From Methanogenium organophilum (lineage in GTDB: Archaea > Halobacteriota > Methanomicrobia > Methanomicrobiales > Methanomicrobiaceae), in NCBI RefSeq assembly GCF_026684035.1, contig NZ_CP113361.1:248001-312000 (forward strand): a stretch of DNA of 64,000 bases, written 5' to 3'. A program made the position numbers and the translations under genes. Shown in pieces: positions 55,247 to 64,000 of this stretch. The notes under the pieces were generated by a model, which saw nothing but the letters and a program-made list of their open reading frames with translations, did not search any database and was not told the DNA's origin. Position 1 is the first letter of the stretch. Every line of letters begins with the position of its first letter.

Positions 55247-55282
55247 GTGTGCACATTGAAATTCGTCTGAGTTTTAACGGAC
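55247..55282 (-). other. 23S rRNA processing stem, 3' arm
   Basis: Complementary to 58230-58265. GTGTGCACATT pairs with AATGTGCACAC and GAGTTTTAACGGAC with GTCCGTTAAAACTC, leaving an internal mismatched region. This bulge-helix-bulge-like pairing would bring the 23S ends together for archaeal splicing endonuclease. Confidence 0.7.
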
Positions 55283-55294
55283 GATTAATCAGTG

Positions 55295-58208
<2,914 letters not shown>

Positions 58209-58229
58209 CAGCTATGTCTTTTTGATTGT

Positions 58230-58265
58230 GTCCGTTAAAACTCATTTAACGTCCAATGTGCACAC
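58230..58265 (-). other. 23S rRNA processing stem, 5' arm
   Basis: Partner of 55247-55282; together they form the long helix flanking 23S rRNA. It lies in the spacer between tRNA-Ala and 23S, which also contains two shorter hairpins (about 58341-58390). Confidence 0.7.
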
Positions 58266-58392
58266 CTTTACACAGCCTCTAAGAGTCTTGTGGACTCTCG
58301 GCCCTTCCCCGGAAACTCACGTCTCCGGGTGCATTGGTAGCCTGGTTCTCAGACAATAGATGTCACGAAGGACACATCTGATTACCAGGCAA

Positions 58393-58465
58393 TGGACTTA
58401 AGGGGATTTGAACCCCTGGCCTCGGCGTTGCAAACGCCGCGCTCTTCCAGCTGAGCTATAAGCCC
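58393..58465 (-). tRNA. tRNA-Ala (anticodon TGC) in the 16S-23S spacer
   Basis: Minus-strand acceptor 5' arm GGGCTTA (58459-58465) with 3' arm TAAGTCC, discriminator A (58393). Anticodon loop TTTGCAA on stem CGGCG/CGCCG, with TGC complementary to 58430-58432. T loop TTCAAAT. No intron. An Ala tRNA here is the usual euryarchaeal arrangement. Confidence 0.95.
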
Positions 58466-58472
58466 ATATCCT

Positions 58473-58510
58473 GTTGACACCAGCAATTTTACGTTCTATT
58501 TAATAACCGC
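58473..58510 (-). other. 16S rRNA processing stem, 3' arm
   Basis: Complementary to 60077-60114: GTTGACACC.GCAAT and TCTATTTAATAACCGC pair with the upstream arm with few mismatches. It would allow excision of pre-16S rRNA by the splicing endonuclease. Confidence 0.65.
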
Positions 58511-58520
58511 ATACCCAGTT

Positions 58521-59992
<1,472 letters not shown>

Positions 59993-60076
59993 TAATTTCT
60001 TGAAGTAGGCAAACTGATACCTCAGTTTTGCTTTTCAAAGCACACTTATGTTCGACTTATTTTTTAAAGGATATTA

Positions 60077-60114
60077 GCGGTTACTAAATAGATTTCCGCA
60101 TTGCCAGTGCCAAC
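60077..60114 (-). other. 16S rRNA processing stem, 5' arm
   Basis: Upstream arm of the 16S excision helix (GCGGTTACTAAATAGA and TTGCCAGTGCCAAC), partner of 58473-58510. Confidence 0.65.
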
Positions 60115-60600
60115 GTCAGAACCGACACTCCCATCCGAGTGGTTTCGGTTCCCCATCAAAATCTTGGACTTCAGTATTAGCGGCAAGAGGTGATAAACCC
60201 TCGCATTTCCCTCCGAAGTCCCGAAGACAGACCTCTGCACCGACCCGAAACGGTTCGGGCATGTACAAAGATCATATTTCTATGGTATCTGTATGCCTGC
60301 AGAGCAAACAAAGGCAGTATAGCCCCCGATTGTCACAGTCATTCGACCTAACAACATGGGAACCACAGGGATATAAACCCTTGGAATTTCTTCTGAAATC
60401 GATACCCCATACACCAAAAGATCGACCGGATGACCCTGCATGAAACCACAACTACACAGAAAAAATACAGCAAACGGCCCCGATTGAGCGCACACTATAT
60501 TTCGAACACCAAAAACATGTCCGTCGATCGTAACACGCGCATACAGGATTTCGTAAAAAATGATAATAAAATTCAGGAAAAATCTACACAAAATTAAAAA
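60115..60600 (-). promoter_or_regulatory. rRNA operon leader and promoter region
   Basis: No protein gene is supported. Near the 16S side is a hairpin, 60119-60151 (GAACCGACACTC with GAGTG and TCGGTTC arms), and a short CCCGAAACGGTTCGGG hairpin at 60243-60259. The operon promoter must be between about 60150 and 60600 on the minus strand; no single TATA box could be chosen with confidence. Confidence 0.4.
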
Positions 60601-60891
60601 TCAATGGCGCCGACGGGAAAGTTCCTCGAGCACCTCACCCAGATCTTCACCGGAAGCACGCAAAGCCAGCATAATATGGAACAACAGATCCGCAGCCTCT
60701 TCAACAGTCCGTTCAGATGAACCATTTTTCGCAGCAAGAATAAATTCTGTAGTCTCTTCACCAACCTTTTCAAGAGCCTTGTCCATCCCTTTCCGGTGCG
60801 TAAGCACGGAAACAACGTATGACCCTTCCGGACGATCTTCCATTCTCTGATTAATCGTATCCCATACTTCAGCAATTACATCAGTATCCAT
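60601..60891 (-). CDS. hisE: Phosphoribosyl-ATP pyrophosphatase HisE
   Basis: 96 residues, all-helical MazG-like fold. ALEKVGEETTEFILAAK and EEAADLLFHIMLALRA contain the acidic metal-binding positions of HisE. It removes pyrophosphate from phosphoribosyl-ATP, the second step of histidine biosynthesis. ATG 60891 is chosen because it yields the family start and follows directly on the NusA-like gene. No other his gene is near. Confidence 0.92.
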   Translation of the reverse strand: MDTDVIAEVWDTINQRMEDRPEGSYVVSVLTHRKGMDKALEKVGEETTEFILAAKNGSSERTVEEAADLLFHIMLALRASGEDLGEVLEELSRRRH

Positions 60892-60892
60892 A

Positions 60893-61333
60893 TTATTCAC
60901 CTTCTGCGACAATATCCACAACCTCAGCATTATACATACGCCTGCAGAGAAGGCGGATTTTTTCCGCATTCGAACCGCCTTTGCCTATTGCAATGCCAAG
61001 GTCCCGCTTTTTTTTAATTAAAACCCGGATTTTTCCGGATTCCGGATCGTCTTTTACCATCAGTACATCAATCGGCCGAAGAATATTTCTGACAAATTCA
61101 TATAAAGTGTCACCCTCTTCAACCATCTCAATACGCTTTCCAAGAACCTTCTGCATCCGACGAATATTTTCTCCATTTTTACCGATTGCAAGACCCATAT
61201 CACCTTTTTTCACCACATAGATGATCCGATCAAATCCATCATCCACAATACAGTCTATTGCAATCGATTTGGTAAGAATACGAAGCTCCTCAATATATCT
61301 GCGCTCTTTAAAGCCTATGACATTGTGCATCAA
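60893..61333 (-). CDS. nusA: Archaeal NusA-like KH-domain protein
   Basis: 146 residues with two KH domains: VVKKGDMGLAIGKNGENIRRM and LIKKKRDLGIAIGKGGSNAEKI carry the GxxG loops. This is the short archaeal NusA homologue that binds RNA during transcription. It is transcribed on the minus strand toward hisE, whose ATG lies one base after its stop. Usually it adjoins RNA polymerase and ribosomal protein genes; that context is missing here. Confidence 0.9.
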   Translation of the reverse strand: MMHNVIGFKERRYIEELRILTKSIAIDCIVDDGFDRIIYVVKKGDMGLAIGKNGENIRRMQKVLGKRIEMVEEGDTLYEFVRNILRPIDVLMVKDDPESGKIRVLIKKKRDLGIAIGKGGSNAEKIRLLCRRMYNAEVVDIVAEGE

Positions 61334-61419
61334 ACAGTCTCAGTAATATTTCCCCTTTGATACCATATAACCCCTTGTCCCATCAAATTTAGAGCAATTC
61401 TTCAGGAATTCACAAAAAC

Positions 61420-61429
61420 GTTTTATATC
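61420..61429 (+). promoter_or_regulatory. TATA box of the DUF432-MscS operon
   Basis: TTTTATATC lies about 25 nt before ATG 61451, so the transcript would start close to the ATG and be nearly leaderless. Confidence 0.55.
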
Positions 61430-61450
61430 TTGCTTAAAACAGTTAATCCT

Positions 61451-62158
61451 ATGTACGGGAGATATGAAATCCCCTTTGAATACTCAGACGAAACCATCGC
61501 CCTTTCCATAACTGAAGATGGCGATTTTTTTCGATATACACGACAAATATCAGGTGGTGAGAGCGTACAAAAAACACTCCTTACAACGGGCAATGCTATT
61601 GTTACCATAAACCCAATAGAACCTGTCAATCTGCCAAAACCTGTCACTCACTATCTTGAAATAGAATTTCCCCCAGTCCTCATAGAACCAGAAGGGAAAA
61701 AAATTGTATATCTAATGTTTCCCATTGAGATTGGCGTCATTGTCTTTGGCAACAGAAAAATGGAGGCAGTTGACATATTCTCATTCTGCCCGCAGAAATA
61801 TTCACTCTACGGACCCTCCGGAGGAGGAGTTATCACCAAATATTATGCCAGTGACATCTTCTCCTCACCACCGGAATCCGACCGTTACTGCAACGGCGTA
61901 CTTCGTCTGGAAATCCACAATAAAACTACTGAATGGGCAAATATCTGTAGAACAGTCCTTGATGGATACAGCATGAAGATTTATTACGGCCCCTATGTCT
62001 CCATGCTGGCCCACATGAAGATACTCACACCCACCACCGCAGAAACAGAATTTGTCCGCAACCCGGCAGCATCAGAATTCCAAAAAGCAGTGGAAGTCTA
62101 TCACACTCTTAATATACCCTCAATAAACCGTACATTTCTCATGGAATGGGGGTATTGA
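61451..62158 (+). CDS. DUF432 family protein
   Basis: About 235 residues, soluble, beta-rich (YGRYEIPFEYSDETIAL, GVIVFGNRKMEAVDIFSF, LRLEIHNKTTEWANICRTVL). It matches the archaeal DUF432 group, which is commonly next to MscS channel genes, as here (3 nt spacing). It may be a cytoplasmic partner of the channel. ATG 61451 is preferred to a TTG at 61430 because of the TATA box distance. Confidence 0.82.
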   Translation: MYGRYEIPFEYSDETIALSITEDGDFFRYTRQISGGESVQKTLLTTGNAIVTINPIEPVNLPKPVTHYLEIEFPPVLIEPEGKKIVYLMFPIEIGVIVFGNRKMEAVDIFSFCPQKYSLYGPSGGGVITKYYASDIFSSPPESDRYCNGVLRLEIHNKTTEWANICRTVLDGYSMKIYYGPYVSMLAHMKILTPTTAETEFVRNPAASEFQKAVEVYHTLNIPSINRTFLMEWGY

Positions 62159-62161
62159 CAG

Positions 62162-63154
62162 ATGGATGCCAATGCAACTTTTATCATTTTTGAATCTCCG
62201 ATATTTACAGACCCAATCTATGGCCAGACCACCATGGCCAATATACTCTGGTTTTTTGTCATCCTCATCATAGCAGTTATCGTCGCAAAAATTGTCTCCC
62301 TCAACCTCACTCGATTTCTCAAAGACCGAGTCCGGAAAAATGACCTGAACCTCATCAGCAAGGCAGCATACTGGGTGATATTCGCCATCGGATTTTTAAC
62401 TGCCCTACCATACCTCGAAGTAGACCTCTCAGGCATCCTTGTTGCAGGAGGGGTTGTTGGTATCATCATTGGTTTTGCTGCTCAAAGCGTCGTTGCCAAT
62501 CTTATTTCAGGCATCTTTCTCATCTTCGAACAGCCGCTCAAAATCGGCGAAAATGTGCTGATTGAAGACACACACATCATAGTGGAAGACATCCGGATCT
62601 TTTCCACCATAGGAAAGACATTTGAAGGCATTTATGTCCGCATCCCAAATGAGAAGATATTCACCACAACAATCATCAACTATGTGGCAAATACCGCCCG
62701 CCGGTTCGAATATGATGTAGAAATCCGTTATCAGGACGATGCATCCCGGGCAATAGAAATAATTAAAGCGCTCATTGAAGAGGAGCCATTCTGCCTGAAA
62801 AATCCAGGACCATCCATATATGTTGATGAACTTGCATCAGACGGAGTTATAATCAAAACACGCATGTGGGCACCCTCCGAGGTCTGGTGGGACATCAGAA
62901 CAACCATGCTATGGAAAATAAAATCCGCACTTGAAGCCGACGGCATGGAGATCCCATTCCCACAGCGCACCATCTGGATCAACCCCGAAGAAAGGGACGA
63001 ATTCCCGTCCAAAATACTACCTGATGCACAGGATTCTGGAGAAAATCATAAGCAGACGCACATATGCTGCAAATCAGCCATCCTACCCAATAACAGGGAA
63101 AGCAGCCATTACAGCACCACCCCGTACAATGGTCCGGACGAACAAGAAAAATAA
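62162..63154 (+). CDS. mscS: Small-conductance mechanosensitive channel MscS
   Basis: 330 residues. Three transmembrane helices precede the pore helix GIIIGFAAQSVVANLISGIFLIFEQP, a signature of MscS TM3. A beta domain (GENVLIEDTHIIVEDIRIFSTI) and an alpha/beta C-terminal vestibule follow. The last 40 residues are unconserved. It opens under membrane tension to release solutes in osmotic downshock. It is coupled to the DUF432 gene. Confidence 0.93.
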   Translation: MDANATFIIFESPIFTDPIYGQTTMANILWFFVILIIAVIVAKIVSLNLTRFLKDRVRKNDLNLISKAAYWVIFAIGFLTALPYLEVDLSGILVAGGVVGIIIGFAAQSVVANLISGIFLIFEQPLKIGENVLIEDTHIIVEDIRIFSTIGKTFEGIYVRIPNEKIFTTTIINYVANTARRFEYDVEIRYQDDASRAIEIIKALIEEEPFCLKNPGPSIYVDELASDGVIIKTRMWAPSEVWWDIRTTMLWKIKSALEADGMEIPFPQRTIWINPEERDEFPSKILPDAQDSGENHKQTHICCKSAILPNNRESSHYSTTPYNGPDEQEK

Positions 63155-63173
63155 TGAGAATTTATTTTACTTT

Positions 63174-63566
63174 TTAGTTCAGTTTACGGCAAATTATATC
63201 CAAAACACCGTTTTTTATGCCATATCTGCACTGTCCCAGATGAATGGGGGCAGAAAGGGGCACCTCAAAGTCACGACCATCAATGGTCACCCGCACTTCC
63301 TGTTCAAGAAATTCCACACGGGGCACATCAGATTCTTCACCTGACAATTCCAGGGTGATATAGAAATAATCTGAATCTTCAACAAGGTCATAATCAAATT
63401 CATCTTCGAAATCGTCCATATGAAAGATACGCCCATCATCACCTGAGCCCGATATGATCGTACAACCTACAAACCGTGGGGATTCATCCCCGGGCAGATT
63501 GCGAATCATCTCCTCCATAGCCTTTGCAAGATTCCTAAAGATGTCGTCGTTTGGTTCATTTGCCAT
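63174..63566 (-). CDS. Hsp20/alpha-crystallin-like protein
   Basis: About 130 residues. The C-terminal part (YDLVEDSDYFYITLELSGEE, then FLEQEVRVTIDGRDFEVPL) follows the pattern of an alpha-crystallin domain, preceded by an acidic, Asp-rich middle and a helical start. Length and composition suggest an Hsp20-like or GvpH-like protein. ATG 63566 overlaps the end of the HTH gene upstream. A chaperone role is inferred from fold pattern only. Confidence 0.65.
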   Translation of the reverse strand: MANEPNDDIFRNLAKAMEEMIRNLPGDESPRFVGCTIISGSGDDGRIFHMDDFEDEFDYDLVEDSDYFYITLELSGEESDVPRVEFLEQEVRVTIDGRDFEVPLSAPIHLGQCRYGIKNGVLDIICRKLN

Positions 63567-64000
63567 TTGTTTCACGCACCGAATATTTTTGTCCATGACG
63601 CGTTACAATCCCCATTCCCTCAAGCCGTTTCATTGCACACTCGATGTGGGAAACAGGAACATCTGTTATCCTGTGAATTTCAGGAATTGACAGATCACTG
63701 TTACATAGTGCGGTTATAAGATTGATTTCTGTCTCGCCTGCTAATATGTCTTTGCTCGCATGCACAAGATCGTCAATAGCGGCATCAATATCTCCCTCAA
63801 GATATTCCAATGTCTCAATATACCGATTGCGGGTATTAAGGAGAGAACGAAGATTCACCACGGAATTAATAAATTTGTCATGATATGAGGGAACATTGTT
63901 CAGCAGCATGCCCGGAGCATCTGCAACCTTTATATCAATGCTTATGTCACGAACAAGGTAGTAATATTTTCGCCTCCGCGCATCTTTACGAGAAGAAAGA
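63556..64000 (-). CDS. Winged-helix protein, partial (runs off the window)
   Basis: The frame is open from the window edge to 63556 and encodes at least 147 residues. It shows a helical middle (RSLLNTRNRYIETLEYLEGD, then DDLVHASKDILAGE) and a C-terminal winged helix (ITALCNSDLSIPEIHRITDV, CAMKRLEGMGIVTRHGQKY). An ATG at 63909 is not necessarily the start, because the reading continues upstream with basic, plausible coding (RRRKYYYLVRDISIDIKVAD). It probably regulates or is cotranscribed with the Hsp20-like gene. Confidence 0.7.
   Translation of the reverse strand, partial: LSSRKDARRRKYYYLVRDISIDIKVADAPGMLLNNVPSYHDKFINSVVNLRSLLNTRNRYIETLEYLEGDIDAAIDDLVHASKDILAGETEINLITALCNSDLSIPEIHRITDVPVSHIECAMKRLEGMGIVTRHGQKYSVRETNGK

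Noticed and set aside
60280-60591. 103-residue minus-strand frame upstream of the rRNA operon
   Set aside because: No ribosome site, no recognisable domain, and it lies in the likely rRNA promoter region.

Overview
The window is a piece of a euryarchaeal methanogen chromosome, most likely order Methanomicrobiales. Pointers are two enzymes that modify methyl-coenzyme M reductase (an Mmp10-type radical SAM protein and a YcaO/Mmp1-type protein), an F420-type formate dehydrogenase with its formate channel, archaeal TATA boxes, an intron-containing tRNA and an archaeal rRNA operon with an internal tRNA-Ala. The order-level assignment is an inference from gene content; the 16S gene in the window would settle it.

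Left part (1-6001) is a biotin module: the end of a biotin-protein ligase gene, a full ECF biotin importer (bioY, two ATPases, one T protein) and the two subunits of pyruvate carboxylase. A textbook-like BirA operator covers the bioY start. Next come a tRNA-Met with a 35-nt intron and an accessory region (6400-27500). It holds two related cassettes controlled by TGACTAGTCA-type operators: one intact TetR gene and one frameshifted copy, near-identical small cupins, near-identical alpha/beta hydrolases with a Cys in the nucleophile elbow, and an exported lipoprotein that fuses cupin and hydrolase. Cyclophilin-like, beta-helix, acetyltransferase and aldo/keto reductase-ferredoxin genes accompany them, plus larB and a short larC. 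Between the cassettes lies a strongly AT-rich two-gene island (14539-17140): an RloC/AAA_13-like ATPase and a small WYL-like protein, a good candidate for an undescribed defence system. A direct repeat of the tRNA-Met tail at 14495 hints that 6411-14508 may be an old integrated segment.

The middle (27500-43900) is a mosaic of transporters, lipoproteins, small membrane proteins, an aminotransferase, a SRAP DNA-crosslink protein, Mmp10, tRNA-Thr and several decayed genes. The right part is mainly housekeeping: YcaO (McrA thioglycine), CopZ-CopA copper export, beta-carbonic anhydrase, then fdhC, two unexplained membrane proteins and fdhAB for formate use. The rRNA operon (16S, tRNA-Ala, 23S, 5S) is on the minus strand at 55109-59992, with both processing stems visible. 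It is followed by hisE, a NusA-like gene, a DUF432-MscS pair and an Hsp20-like protein behind a partial HTH gene that runs off the window.

The genes link up in several ways. Biotin uptake feeds the pyruvate carboxylase next door. Formate is taken in by FdhC and oxidised by FdhAB. Mmp10 and YcaO would both act on McrA, which is not in the window. The TetR of cassette 1 probably controls both cassettes in trans.
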